From Sedimentitalea arenosa (lineage in GTDB: Bacteria > Pseudomonadota > Alphaproteobacteria > Rhodobacterales > Rhodobacteraceae): a stretch of DNA of 64,000 nucleotides. The notes below the pieces were generated by a model that ran no database searches, was not told where the DNA came from, and saw only the letters and a list, made by a program, of their open reading frames with translations. The translations under genes and the position numbers were made by a program. The DNA is taken from positions 1 through 64,000 of the forward strand of contig NZ_JAELVR010000009.1 of NCBI RefSeq assembly GCF_016428585.1, in the 5' to 3' direction. Below are positions 8,508 through 17,658 of the stretch, piece after piece. Each line of letters starts with the position of its first letter. Within the stretch, counting starts at the first letter, position 1.

Positions 8508-10535
8508 ATGCTGAGACCGGAAAGCTATGCAATGGGGCGCTGGGTGGCGCCGGGGTCCGGCGCGCGCGCCATCATCGGTCCGGTCACGGGGACGCGGATC
8601 GCCGAGGCCGGAAACACGGCCCTGGATATCCAGGGCATGCTGGACTGGGCGCGGAACAGCGGCGGGCCGGCCTTGCGCGCGATGACGTTCCACGATCGTG
8701 CGCGCATGATCAAGGCGCTGGCGCAGTATCTGAACGAGCGCAAGGAGGAGCTCTATGCGTTGAACCCGCTCACCGGCGCGACCCGGCGCGACGGGGCGAT
8801 CGACATCGATGGCGGTATCGGGACCATGATGGTGATCGCCGCCAAGGGGCGCCGCGAAATGCCCGACGGTCATGTCTATGTCGACGGCGCGGTCGAAGCG
8901 CTTTCGCGCAAGGGCAGTTTCGTCGGCCAGCATATCGCGGTGCCGTTGCAGGGCGTGGCCGTGCATATCAACGCGTTCAACTTCCCGGTCTGGGGGATGC
9001 TCGAGAAGCTGGCCCCGACGCTGCTGGCCGGGATGCCCGCCATCGTCAAGCCGGCGACCCAGACCTGCTATCTGACCGAAGCGTGTTTCCGGATGATCGT
9101 CGAGTCGGGCCTGTTGCCCGATGGGGCGGTGCAGCTGGTGGTCGGAGGCGTCGGGGATATGCTCGACCGTCTGGGGGCGCAGGACGTGGTCAGCTTTACC
9201 GGGTCGGCGGATACCGCGCTGAAACTGCGGAGCAACCCGAACCTGATGCGCAACGCGACGCGCTTTCATGCCGAGCAGGACAGCCTGAACGCGACGATCC
9301 TCGGCCCCGATGTCGCGGTCGGCTCGCCCGCTTTTGATGTGTTCGTCAAGGAAGCGGTGAACGAGATGACCGCGAAGGCGGGGCAGAAATGCACCGCGAT
9401 CCGCCGCATGATCCTGCCCGAGGCCGTGATGCCCGCGGTCGCGGACGCGCTGATGACCCGGTTGGCCGATATCCGGGTCGGCGATCCGGCGCTTGACGAC
9501 GTGCGGATGGGCGCGCTGGCCTCGGCGGATCAGAAGACCGACGTGTTGCGCGTGATCGCGGCACTTGGCTCGGAAACGACGTGCCTGACCGGCGATCCCG
9601 AACAGGTCGTGCTGACAGGGGCCAGCCCCGAAGGCGCGTTCCTGGCTCCGACGCTGTTGCGTTGCGATGACCCGGACGCGGCGCAGAACGTGCACGCGCT
9701 CGAAGCCTTCGGCCCGGTGGCGACCCTGATGCCTTATCGCGATCTCGATCATGCGGCGGCGTTGGCCAATCGCGGCGGCGGATCACTGGTGGCTTCGCTT
9801 TTCACCGATGATCCCGACTGCGCGCGCCGGGTGACGCTGGCCTCTGCCGCCTGGCATGGGCGGATCTACATCAACGGCACCGTCAGCGCCGCCGAGGCGA
9901 CCGGTCACGGCGCGCCGCTGCCGCACATGGTGCATGGCGGGCCCGGCCGCGCCGGCGGCGGCGAGGAACTGGGCGGTGTGCGTGGCGTGCTGCACTACAT
10001 GCAACGCACGGCGGTGCAGGGCAGCCCTTCGGTGATCTCGGCGATCACCGGCCAGTGGCTGCCCGGTGCTGCGGAGGTGGCTGGCCCCGCGCATCCCTTC
10101 CAGCGGACCTTTGACGAGATCGCCATCGGCGAGACGCTTCACTCCGCGCCGCGCGAGGTCGCCCTTGCCGATATCGAGCATTTCGCCGAGTTCACCGGCG
10201 ATACCTTCTATGCCCACATGGACGAGGAGGCCGCCAGGGCGAACCCCTTCTTCCCGGGACGGGTCGCACATGGCTACCTGCTTCTCAGCTTTGCCGCGGG
10301 CCTGTTCGTGCAGCCCGATCCCGGTCCGGTTCTGGCGAATACCGGGCTGAACGGGCTGAGCTTCCAGAAGCCTGTCAGCCCCGGCGACAGCATCAAGGTG
10401 CGCCTGACCTGCAAGCGCAAGACGCGCCGCACGGACGAGTATGGCGAGGTCGCCTGGCATGTGACGCTGACCAATCAGGACGACGAGCAGGTGGCGGAAT
10501 ACGAGCTTTTGACCATGGTGTCCTTCACGCGGTAG
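8508..10535 (+). CDS. paaZ: Bifunctional oxepin-CoA hydrolase / 3-oxo-5,6-dehydrosuberyl-CoA semialdehyde dehydrogenase
   Basis: A 675-residue two-domain enzyme. Residues about 1-510 are an aldehyde dehydrogenase with the catalytic cysteine in KAGQKCTAIRRM. Residues about 530-675 are a MaoC-like (R)-specific hydratase domain containing FTGDTFYAHMDEEAA and FPGRVAHGYLLLSFAAG. PaaZ opens the oxepin-CoA ring and oxidises the resulting semialdehyde. The frame is open far upstream, over paaI, but the ATG at 8508 has a GAGGAGAG ribosome site and gives the family N-terminus MLRPESYAMGRWVAP. It is followed by paaX after nine bases. The ring epoxidase genes paaABCE are not in the window. Confidence 0.93.
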   Translation: MLRPESYAMGRWVAPGSGARAIIGPVTGTRIAEAGNTALDIQGMLDWARNSGGPALRAMTFHDRARMIKALAQYLNERKEELYALNPLTGATRRDGAIDIDGGIGTMMVIAAKGRREMPDGHVYVDGAVEALSRKGSFVGQHIAVPLQGVAVHINAFNFPVWGMLEKLAPTLLAGMPAIVKPATQTCYLTEACFRMIVESGLLPDGAVQLVVGGVGDMLDRLGAQDVVSFTGSADTALKLRSNPNLMRNATRFHAEQDSLNATILGPDVAVGSPAFDVFVKEAVNEMTAKAGQKCTAIRRMILPEAVMPAVADALMTRLADIRVGDPALDDVRMGALASADQKTDVLRVIAALGSETTCLTGDPEQVVLTGASPEGAFLAPTLLRCDDPDAAQNVHALEAFGPVATLMPYRDLDHAAALANRGGGSLVASLFTDDPDCARRVTLASAAWHGRIYINGTVSAAEATGHGAPLPHMVHGGPGRAGGGEELGGVRGVLHYMQRTAVQGSPSVISAITGQWLPGAAEVAGPAHPFQRTFDEIAIGETLHSAPREVALADIEHFAEFTGDTFYAHMDEEAARANPFFPGRVAHGYLLLSFAAGLFVQPDPGPVLANTGLNGLSFQKPVSPGDSIKVRLTCKRKTRRTDEYGEVAWHVTLTNQDDEQVAEYELLTMVSFTR

Positions 10536-10544
10536 GGCAGGCGC

Positions 10545-11342
10545 ATGGACCCGCTTGCCCCGCTCATAACGGCCCTGCATTCCGAAGGCCGCCTCAGGGT
10601 CTGGTCGCTGGTGATCTCCGTGTTCGGGGACCTGGTGCAGCATCGAGGGGGGCAGATTTCGACGACGCGTCTGCGCGCCGTGCTGGGCCGCATCGGCGTC
10701 GAGCAGAACGCGCTGCGCACGGCGCTGTCGCGGCTCACCGGGGATGGCTGGGTTCTGCGCGACCGCGTCGGCCGGGCCAGTCTCTACCGTCTCAGTCCGC
10801 AAGGCGCGGCGCGCTTCGCGGCGGCCACGACGCTGATCTATGCCCCGCCGCGGCAAACCCCGGTTGCGCGCTGGGCGGCGGTCGTCACACAGGACGGCAA
10901 TGGCGCGCCTTCTGTTCGGCTCTGTCCCGCGGACGAGGCACCGGGCGCTGCGGATGCCCTGGTGATGGGCGAACTGGTGCAGGTCTCGCCGGCATTCCGT
11001 GCCGCGACCTTGAGCCCGGATCACCGGGCCGCGCTGGCCGCGCTGGCCCGCGATATCGCCGCGCTCGCCTCGGCGCCGCGTGATCCGCTGGATGTCGCCG
11101 CGGCGCGGGTGCTGCTGGTGCATCGCTGGCGCCGACTCGTTCTGCGCTTCGCCGAGCCCGCTGCCGAACTGATGCCCGCCGATTCGCCGCTGCACGATCC
11201 GCGCCGCGCCGTGGCTGCGACCTATGAAAGGCTCTGCCCCGGTGCGGAGGACTGGCTGGACAGCGACGCGGACGGATTGCAGCCCATGCCCGCCGCGACA
11301 CGCCCGGCCTCCATTCGCTTCGGACACGGCTTGCGGGCTTGA
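10545..11342 (+). CDS. paaX: PaaX-family transcriptional regulator
   Basis: A 265-residue regulator with an N-terminal winged-helix domain (VWSLVISVFGDLVQHRGGQ, VEQNALRTALSRLTGDGW) and the long helical C-terminal part of PaaX. In Enterobacteria PaaX represses phenylacetate genes and is released by phenylacetyl-CoA. It follows paaZ by nine bases and is probably co-transcribed with it. The cluster therefore carries two candidate phenylacetyl-CoA sensors, this one and the TetR protein at 4884-5453. Confidence 0.88.
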   Translation: MDPLAPLITALHSEGRLRVWSLVISVFGDLVQHRGGQISTTRLRAVLGRIGVEQNALRTALSRLTGDGWVLRDRVGRASLYRLSPQGAARFAAATTLIYAPPRQTPVARWAAVVTQDGNGAPSVRLCPADEAPGAADALVMGELVQVSPAFRAATLSPDHRAALAALARDIAALASAPRDPLDVAAARVLLVHRWRRLVLRFAEPAAELMPADSPLHDPRRAVAATYERLCPGAEDWLDSDADGLQPMPAATRPASIRFGHGLRA

Positions 11343-11373
11343 TTTGCACCGCGATTGGCGCAACTCTGGTTTC

Positions 11374-11718
11374 ATGACCATTCAGACGCCCCATCCCGGC
11401 CCGTCCGCTTCGATCCCGGTTCAGGTCGCTTTCGACCGGCGCGAGTTGTCGGTGATCCTGTCGGTCTATGGGCGCATGGTCGCAGCGGGCGAATGGCGCG
11501 ACTACGGCATTTCCTGCCTGCGCGACATGGCCGTTTTCTCGGTGTTCCGCCGCACCGCCGAAAATCCGCTCTACCGGATCGAGAAACGCCCAAAGCTGCG
11601 CAACCGGCAAGGCATGTATTCTGTCGTCGGAATAGACGGGCAGATCCTCAAGCGCGGCTCGGACCTCAAGACGGTGCTGAGGGTGCTCGAACGCAAGTTG
11701 ATCCGCGCGGTGGAGTGA
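11374..11718 (+). CDS. DUF2794 family protein
   Basis: A 114-residue cytoplasmic protein of a family widespread in Alphaproteobacteria and of unknown function. The recognisable core is FDRRELSVILSVYGRMVAAG, EWRDYGISCLRDMAVFSVFR and the basic stretch RIEKRPKLRNRQGMYSV. The ATG at 11374 is preferred because it fits the family length; the ribosome site before it is weak. The frame stays open further upstream into paaX. Convergent with the C40 peptidase gene, seven bases apart. Confidence 0.85.
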   Translation: MTIQTPHPGPSASIPVQVAFDRRELSVILSVYGRMVAAGEWRDYGISCLRDMAVFSVFRRTAENPLYRIEKRPKLRNRQGMYSVVGIDGQILKRGSDLKTVLRVLERKLIRAVE

Positions 11719-11724
11719 ACGGAG

Positions 11725-12543
11725 TCACCCGAGCCGCTTGTGGGCGGAAAGCGGTGTCTCGGCGGCGATCCGCTCCAACGCATCCTGCATGGGTTCGTAG
11801 GCCACTGACATGCTGTGCGCGTTGGCATGGAGGATCCGGTCGGGCGAGTCGACCAGGGCGACATGGCCGGGCCAGAACAGCAGGTCGCCGCGCTGCATTG
11901 CGTCGCCGGTGACATCGCGCCCCAGGGCCTGCTGCTGCAGGTCGCTGTCGCCGGGGCAGGGATGCCCGCAGGCCACCAGCGCCGCCTGCACGAGGCCGGA
12001 ACAATCGATCCCCGACCGGCTGTTGCCGCCCCAGAGATAGGGCGTGCCAAGAAACAGCGCCGCGACCGCCACCGGGTCGCCAAGGTGCACGCCGTCGGGC
12101 AACAAATGCCGGCGCGGGACAAAGCCTTCGGCGATCTCGACGAACTCGCCGTCATCGGACAGGCCTGCGATCCGGCTGCCGAAGCTGAGCGCGTGGCGGT
12201 CGGGCGACTTGATGTCGGGCGCCGCATAGACATGGGTGGCTGGCGCGCTGACCCAATGGGTGCAGTCGCGAACGTCCGCCAGCGTTTCGGCGCGCAGATA
12301 GCCGACATAGCCGTCCTTTTCCGCCTGCACGAAGCTCCACCCGTCGCGGGTGTCCAGAAGGCCGACGTGCTCGCCCCAGATCACCTGCCGGTCACGCGGC
12401 CCGCCGGGGCTGCGCATCAGGTCGACCACCGGCTGCGCAACCTGCCGGGGTGTGGGCGTCACCCGCGCAAGGCTGGGATCGGCATCGGGCAGATGTGCAG
12501 CGACGACGCGGTCGTTGGCCGGCGTGAGGCGTCGGTCGCTCAC
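11725..12543 (-). CDS. C40 (NlpC/P60) peptidase with SH3-like N-terminal region
   Basis: A 272-residue protein whose C-terminal half is an NlpC/P60 cysteine peptidase: nucleophile Cys in IDCSGLVQAALVACG, catalytic His in WPGHVALVDSPDRILHANAH. The N-terminal half resembles bacterial SH3 repeats (GEHVGLLDTRDGWSFVQAEK, DGYVGYLRAETL). Such enzymes cut peptidoglycan stem peptides. No signal peptide is visible, so it may act in the cytoplasm on recycled muropeptides. Its ATG overlaps the aminopeptidase stop by four bases, a coupled pair often seen in this order. Confidence 0.85.
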   Translation of the reverse strand: MSDRRLTPANDRVVAAHLPDADPSLARVTPTPRQVAQPVVDLMRSPGGPRDRQVIWGEHVGLLDTRDGWSFVQAEKDGYVGYLRAETLADVRDCTHWVSAPATHVYAAPDIKSPDRHALSFGSRIAGLSDDGEFVEIAEGFVPRRHLLPDGVHLGDPVAVAALFLGTPYLWGGNSRSGIDCSGLVQAALVACGHPCPGDSDLQQQALGRDVTGDAMQRGDLLFWPGHVALVDSPDRILHANAHSMSVAYEPMQDALERIAAETPLSAHKRLG

Positions 12544-13922
12544 AGCCCCAGCATCTCGGGCAGGGCTTCGAGCAGTGCCCGGGCGCCCATGCCGACGCCT
12601 CCCTTGGGACGGGCCGGGGCGTTGGTCGATTGCCAGGCGAAGATGTCAAAATGCACGTAGCGCGACTGCGACACGAAACGCCTGAGAAAGAGCGCGGCTG
12701 TGATCGACCCGGCAAAGCCACCGGTGGGCGCGTTGTCCAGATCGGCGATGGCCGGTTCGATCTTGGATTCGTAAGCCTCGTGGAAGGGCAACCGCCAGAC
12801 CGGATCGTCGATCTTCCGCGCGGCTGACGAAAGGGCGGTGGCCAGGGCATCATGATCTGTGAAGAACGGCGCGATATCCGAGCCCACCGCGACTCTGGCG
12901 GCCCCGGTCAGGGTCGCCATCGACACGATGAGGTCCGGCGAGTCCTCGTCAGCGAGCGCCAGCGCATCGGCGAGGACCAGCCGGCCCTCGGCATCAGTGT
13001 TGTTGTTCTCGATCGTGAGGCCCTTGCGCGAGGCGAGCACGTCGCCGGGGCGGAAGGAATTGCTCGAGACCGAGTTTTCGACCGCGGGGATCAGAACGCG
13101 CAGCCGCACCGGCAGGTTCAGCGCCATGATCATCTGGGCAAGCCCGAGGACGGTCGCGGCGCCGCCCATGTCCTTTTTCATCAGGCTCATGCTGCCGGCG
13201 GGTTTCAGGTTCAGCCCGCCGGTGTCGAAACAAACCCCCTTGCCGACCAATGTCAGGCTGGGGCCGACCTCGCCCCAGTGCATGTCGATCAGCCGGGGCG
13301 GCGTGGCCGACGCGCGCCCCACCGTATGGATCAGGGGAAAGTTGCGTTCCAGGAGGTCATCGCCAATGATCGTGTCGAAGGTCGCGCCATGCGCCTTGGC
13401 GAGCGTTTCGGCCGCTGCGGCGAGGTCTGCCGGGCTCATGTCGGCGGTCGGCGTGTTGACGAGGTCGCGGATCAGGGTTTCGGCTTCCGCCAGCACTTCA
13501 ACGCGGGCCGTGTCGACGCCGGCGGGTGGCACCAGCGCGTGCGGTTTGGTCGACTTGCTCTTGTAGCGGTCGAAACGATAGCCGGTCAGCATCCAGCCGA
13601 GGCATTCCGTCTCGGCCGCCTCATCGGGCAGACCCGAGGCGATGCGATAGGTGCCTTCGGGCAACTTGGCGGCTGCATGCGCCAGGGGAAAATGCACCCG
13701 GGCGCGTTTCTCGGCGGTGCCATAGCCCGCCAGCACCATGCCGATACGTCCGCCATCGCCGGGAACCGCCAGCATCTGGCCGAGCGTGCCCGAGAAGCCG
13801 TTGAGACGCGCCCATGTCGCGACCGCCTCGTCCTGCGCCGACAGCCAGGCGTCCAGCGCGTCGCTTTCGATGACGTGCAGGGCGATGGCGTCGGCATTTT
13901 CCTCGGCGAAGGTATAGGGCAT
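12540..13922 (-). CDS. M17 family leucyl aminopeptidase
   Basis: A 460-residue cytosolic metallo-aminopeptidase. The M17 signature NNTDAEGRLVLADAL is present, as are the metal ligands and active-site lysine region in VGKGVCFDTGGLNLKPAGSM and MKKDMGGAATVLG. It removes N-terminal residues from peptides, using two divalent metals. The start at 13922 (MPYTFAEENADAIALHVIE) gives the normal length; a longer in-frame extension to 13982 looks non-coding. It is translationally coupled to the downstream C40 peptidase, so the pair may act in turn on cell-wall or protein-derived peptides. Confidence 0.9.
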   Translation of the reverse strand: MPYTFAEENADAIALHVIESDALDAWLSAQDEAVATWARLNGFSGTLGQMLAVPGDGGRIGMVLAGYGTAEKRARVHFPLAHAAAKLPEGTYRIASGLPDEAAETECLGWMLTGYRFDRYKSKSTKPHALVPPAGVDTARVEVLAEAETLIRDLVNTPTADMSPADLAAAAETLAKAHGATFDTIIGDDLLERNFPLIHTVGRASATPPRLIDMHWGEVGPSLTLVGKGVCFDTGGLNLKPAGSMSLMKKDMGGAATVLGLAQMIMALNLPVRLRVLIPAVENSVSSNSFRPGDVLASRKGLTIENNNTDAEGRLVLADALALADEDSPDLIVSMATLTGAARVAVGSDIAPFFTDHDALATALSSAARKIDDPVWRLPFHEAYESKIEPAIADLDNAPTGGFAGSITAALFLRRFVSQSRYVHFDIFAWQSTNAPARPKGGVGMGARALLEALPEMLGL

Positions 13923-13988
13923 CTGAATCTCTGATCTCGGAACGGTCAGGGCGCAGCCTAGCCGTCCAATCCCTGGCCGCAAGCCCCG

Positions 13989-14369
13989 TCAGATCGAAAG
14001 GTCCTGAAGGTCCCAGACCGCGACCAGCGAGGTTTCGCCGATCCGGACCAGCCGGAACAGGGTCGCACCCAGCGCCGGATAGTCGCCGTTGTCGGCGGCG
14101 ATGGTCACGTCGCGGGCGACACGGGCCAGGGCGTTCATCCCGATCTGGTCGGCGATGGCGATCAGCGACCGGGCGCATTTTCGCAGCGCCTGGTAGTCCC
14201 GGTCACGCCAGTGGCGCTCGCAATGCGACAACCGCACGGCCAGTTCCTCGATCGCGCGGCATACGACCTCTTCGGCGCCGCTTTCGCCCATTTGCTGATA
14301 CAGCCCGTGCAACTGGTCCTGATCCAGCCGGACGGTCTCGGACTTCAACAGCCTCGTTACGTGTTCCAT
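13989..14369 (-). CDS. Small helical hypothetical protein, possibly a degenerate Hpt-like domain
   Basis: A 126-residue, mostly helical protein not assigned to a named family. The C-terminal half (ARSLIAIADQIGMNALARVA, ATLFRLVRIGE) has the spacing of histidine phosphotransfer domains, with arginine at the position normally held by the phospho-accepting histidine. This comparison was made by eye. The ATG at 14369 is chosen because the frame upstream is not protein-like in composition. Divergent from the carbonic anhydrase gene. Confidence 0.6.
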   Translation of the reverse strand: MEHVTRLLKSETVRLDQDQLHGLYQQMGESGAEEVVCRAIEELAVRLSHCERHWRDRDYQALRKCARSLIAIADQIGMNALARVARDVTIAADNGDYPALGATLFRLVRIGETSLVAVWDLQDLSI

Positions 14370-14534
14370 CACTCTCACCCATAGTTCGATCGGCCCCCAC
14401 GGCTTTCGGCACATTGGCCCGGACAGGTTTGCAAAAGGTTGCTCGCAAGCCGATCTAGTGGCTCGAATTTGGATAGAATTCTGGCTATTCAGAGGGCAGA
14501 AGAGCCGGAATCTCGGCCAGAAGAGGGACAACAG

Positions 14535-15185
14535 ATGCACCGCGTGAAACCTTTGCCAAGCTACCTCGTGCAGCGCTATCACGGCTGGAAGGCAACCACC
14601 TACCAGGAGAACCGCAGCTGGTACCGTCGCCTCGCGACCGAAGGGCAGCGTCCGCGTGCCATGGTGATTTCATGTTGCGACAGCCGCGTGCACATCACCT
14701 CGATCTTCGGCGCCGACCAGGGAGAGTTCTTCATCCACCGCAACATCGCGAACCTCGTGCCCCCTTACGAGCCGGACGGCGATCATCACGGCACCAGCGC
14801 GGCGGTGGAATACGCGGTCACGGTTCTGAAGGTGTCCCAGCTGATCGTGATGGGCCATTCGCAATGCGGCGGCATCCAGGGCTGCATAGAGATGTGCAAG
14901 GGCAATGCGCCCGAACTTGAAAAGAAGAACAGCTTCGTCGGACGCTGGATGGATATCCTGCGCCCGAAGTACGATCTGGTCGCCGACATGGACGACCGGG
15001 TCGAGCAGGCGCGCGCGCTCGAGAAGCAATCGGTCATCATCTCGCTCGAGAACCTGATGGATTTCCCGTTTGTCGTCGAGGCGGTGGACAACGGCGAACT
15101 GACGCTGCACGGGCTCTGGAACGAGATCGGCAAGGGCGAGCTGGAGTATTACGACCACGCTTCGGGCGGGTTTCACCCGGTCTGA
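14535..15185 (+). CDS. Beta-class carbonic anhydrase
   Basis: A 216-residue enzyme that interconverts CO2 and bicarbonate. The zinc site is clear: CCDSRV carries the first cysteine and the Asp-Arg dyad, and GHSQCGG the histidine and second cysteine. Length and spacing are typical of beta carbonic anhydrases. The ATG at 14535 has AGAGGGA upstream; the longer open frame from 14439 is rejected because it lacks a ribosome site and family similarity. Followed by a bidirectional hairpin before the convergent asd gene. Confidence 0.92.
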   Translation: MHRVKPLPSYLVQRYHGWKATTYQENRSWYRRLATEGQRPRAMVISCCDSRVHITSIFGADQGEFFIHRNIANLVPPYEPDGDHHGTSAAVEYAVTVLKVSQLIVMGHSQCGGIQGCIEMCKGNAPELEKKNSFVGRWMDILRPKYDLVADMDDRVEQARALEKQSVIISLENLMDFPFVVEAVDNGELTLHGLWNEIGKGELEYYDHASGGFHPV

Positions 15186-15199
15186 CGGCCGGACAGCGA

Positions 15200-15224
15200 T
15201 CAGGGGCGGATGAGCCGCCCCTGA
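15200..15224. terminator. Bidirectional hairpin between convergent carbonic anhydrase and asd genes
   Basis: Perfect 10-base arms TCAGGGGCGG and CCGCCCCTGA with the loop ATGAG lie between two converging genes. No long T-run follows on either side, so it may act as a weak terminator or as an mRNA 3' end stabiliser. Confidence 0.6.
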
Positions 15225-15267
15225 CTGATGTTATCGATAGCCGCACAAGCGGCAGACGTGAACGTTC

Positions 15268-16290
15268 TCAGCCCTTTTTGAGCACCCGCGTTCCCAGTGT
15301 TTCGGCGATCTGGACCGCGTTCAACGCGGCACCCTTGCGCAGGTTGTCGGACACGCACCACAGGTTCAACCCGTTGTCGATGGTGCTGTCCTGCCGGATG
15401 CGGCTGATGAAGGTGGCATAGTCGCCGACGCATTCGACCGGGGTGACGTAGCCGCCGTCCTCGCGCTTGTCGATCACCATGACGCCGGGCGCCTCGCGCA
15501 GGATGTCGCGGGCCTCGTCCTCGTCGAGGTGATCCTCGAACTCGATGTTCACCGCTTCGGAGTGGCCCACGAAGACCGGAACCCGGACGCATGTCGCGGT
15601 GACCTTGATCGACGGGTCGATGATCTTCTTGGTTTCGGCCACCATCTTCCATTCTTCCTTGGTCGAGCCATCTTCCATGAAGACGTCGATATGCGGGATG
15701 ACGTTGAAGGCGATCTGCTTGGTGAACTTCTTGGCGGGCTTGTCGTCGACGGGATTGTAGACCGACTTGGTCTGGTCCCACAGCTCGTCGATGCCTTCCT
15801 TGCCAGCGCCCGAAACCGACTGGTAGGTGCTGACGACAACGCGCTTGATCCGGGCCCGATCATGCAGGGGCTTGAGCGCCACCACCATCTGCGCGGTCGA
15901 GCAGTTCGGGTTGGCGATGATGTTCTTCTTGGAGTACCCGACGATCGCGTCAGCGTTCACCTCGGGCACGATCAGCGGCACGTCCGGGTCGTAGCGGTAG
16001 AGCGAGCTGTTGTCGATCACCACGCAGCCCGCCGCTGCGGCCTTGGGGGCATAATTCTTGGTTGCATCCGACCCGACGGCGAAAAGCGCCATGTCCCAGC
16101 CCGCGAAATCGAACGCGTCGAGGTCCTGGGTCTTGAGTGTCTTGTCGCCGAAGCTCACCTCGGTTCCGATCGATTTGCGGCTCGCCAGGGCGGCGATCTC
16201 ATCGACCGGGAACTGGCGTTCTGCCAGGATGTTCAGCATTTCGCGGCCCACATTGCCCGTGGCGCCGACGACGACGACGCGATAACCCAT
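15268..16290 (-). CDS. asd: Aspartate-semialdehyde dehydrogenase
   Basis: A 340-residue NADPH-dependent enzyme that converts aspartyl phosphate to aspartate semialdehyde, the branch point to lysine, diaminopimelate, threonine and methionine. The nucleotide-binding motif VVGATGNVGREML is at the N-terminus and the active-site cysteine is in ANPNCSTAQMV. The start at 16290 (MGYRVVVVG) is preceded by GAGAGA; the upstream open extension to 16338 is not family-like. The gene appears monocistronic, with a hairpin beyond its stop. Confidence 0.95.
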   Translation of the reverse strand: MGYRVVVVGATGNVGREMLNILAERQFPVDEIAALASRKSIGTEVSFGDKTLKTQDLDAFDFAGWDMALFAVGSDATKNYAPKAAAAGCVVIDNSSLYRYDPDVPLIVPEVNADAIVGYSKKNIIANPNCSTAQMVVALKPLHDRARIKRVVVSTYQSVSGAGKEGIDELWDQTKSVYNPVDDKPAKKFTKQIAFNVIPHIDVFMEDGSTKEEWKMVAETKKIIDPSIKVTATCVRVPVFVGHSEAVNIEFEDHLDEDEARDILREAPGVMVIDKREDGGYVTPVECVGDYATFISRIRQDSTIDNGLNLWCVSDNLRKGAALNAVQIAETLGTRVLKKG

Positions 16291-16372
16291 GTTCTCTCTC
16301 CAGTGTTCCGCCGATGGGGCCATCGGCTGCGGCCTCATATCGGGAATGGCGGCGGGATGAAAGGGGGCCGGT

Positions 16373-17545
16373 TCAGTCCATGCTGTCGCGGCTGAAGCCG
16401 TAGATCAGCGTTCCGATCAGCAGCGTCAGTGCAAAGAAGCCGAAGATCGCCACATAGGGCGCCGTGGGTGCCCCGCCCGCCATCTGTTCGTGAATGCGGC
16501 CCGAGGTGAACTGCATGAGGCCCACGCCGCCGATGCCGAACAGATTCATCAGGGTGACGCCGCGTCCGACCAGGTGCGGAGGAAAGAAACTGCGCCCGTG
16601 AGCGATGATCATCGGGAAGGAGCCGCCTAGGAAGCCGATCAAGGCGATCAGCAGCACCGAGGTGACGACGCTGCTGTCGATCAGCAGGACCAGCGCGGCA
16701 AGGCAGCCGGTCCCGGCGAGGTTTCCGAAGAACACGACCCACTTGCGCGTGCCGAACACCCGGTCCATCGGTCCATAGCAGAGCGTGCCGGCGATCATCG
16801 CGACGCCCATCACGAGGGTCGCCTGGCCGATCTGGGCGGTGCTCAGCCCGAACACGTCGTCGAGATACGGCCCGATCCACAGGCCGCGCAGTGCGCCGAC
16901 CGGCGCGTAGTTGACCAGCATCATCGGCAGGATCGCCCACATCACCGGCAGCCGCAGCAGGTCCAGAACCGATCCCTTCTGTTCACCCTGCGCCATGGCG
17001 GGATCTCGGACCGTGACCAGGATGCCAAGTGCAACTGTGGCCGAGAGCACCGAGAGTCCGGCCAGCGCGCCGCGCCAGCCGATCAGGTCGGCGGCCAGCG
17101 CCATCGGGTAGGAGGCCACGAGATTGCCGATCGATCCGACCCCCAGCATCAGCGCCGCCAGTGTCGCGAACCGCGCCGGCGGAAACTCGCGCGCGAAAAT
17201 GTAGTAGGAGGCCATCAGCACCGGCGAACAACCGATGCCGATCAGGAACATGGCCAGCTTGATGTCGAGCGCCGAGCCCGCCAGCGCGAACAGCGCCGCA
17301 CCGCCGCCGCCGCCCAGCAGCAGCAGGCTCGCGGCGGTGCGGCGCGGCCCGAGTTGGTCGAGCGCCCAGCCGACGGGCAACTGCATCAGGGCGAAAGACG
17401 CGAACCACAGGCCCGATGCCACGGCCAGATCGTCCGGCGCGACGCCGAGATCGCGTTCCAGAACCGTGCTCAGAACCGCGAGGAAGGCCCGAAAGAACTG
17501 GCTGAGCACATAAGCCAGGCAGAGCACGATCAGTCCGGCCCGCAT
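16373..17545 (-). CDS. Major facilitator superfamily transporter
   Basis: A 390-residue integral membrane protein with about twelve hydrophobic segments. A motif-A-like loop, WALDQLGPRRTAA, lies between helices 2 and 3, and a second motif-A-like segment, GPMDRVFGTRKW, lies in the second half. These support the MFS fold of proton-linked secondary transporters. The substrate cannot be read from the sequence. The ATG at 17545 gives MRAGLIVLCLAYVLSQFFRA, a good first helix. The gene is divergent from the DUF3095 gene. Confidence 0.85.
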   Translation of the reverse strand: MRAGLIVLCLAYVLSQFFRAFLAVLSTVLERDLGVAPDDLAVASGLWFASFALMQLPVGWALDQLGPRRTAASLLLLGGGGGAALFALAGSALDIKLAMFLIGIGCSPVLMASYYIFAREFPPARFATLAALMLGVGSIGNLVASYPMALAADLIGWRGALAGLSVLSATVALGILVTVRDPAMAQGEQKGSVLDLLRLPVMWAILPMMLVNYAPVGALRGLWIGPYLDDVFGLSTAQIGQATLVMGVAMIAGTLCYGPMDRVFGTRKWVVFFGNLAGTGCLAALVLLIDSSVVTSVLLIALIGFLGGSFPMIIAHGRSFFPPHLVGRGVTLMNLFGIGGVGLMQFTSGRIHEQMAGGAPTAPYVAIFGFFALTLLIGTLIYGFSRDSMD

Positions 17546-17658
17546 GCGTTTTCCCCTTGCGATGACAGGGCGATGCGTGACACGTCGCTTGCATCGGCGC
17601 AAGCGGGCAGACACGCTGATGTGTCTTCCTGTTGCAGAAGCGGCTGTTACAATTCGGT

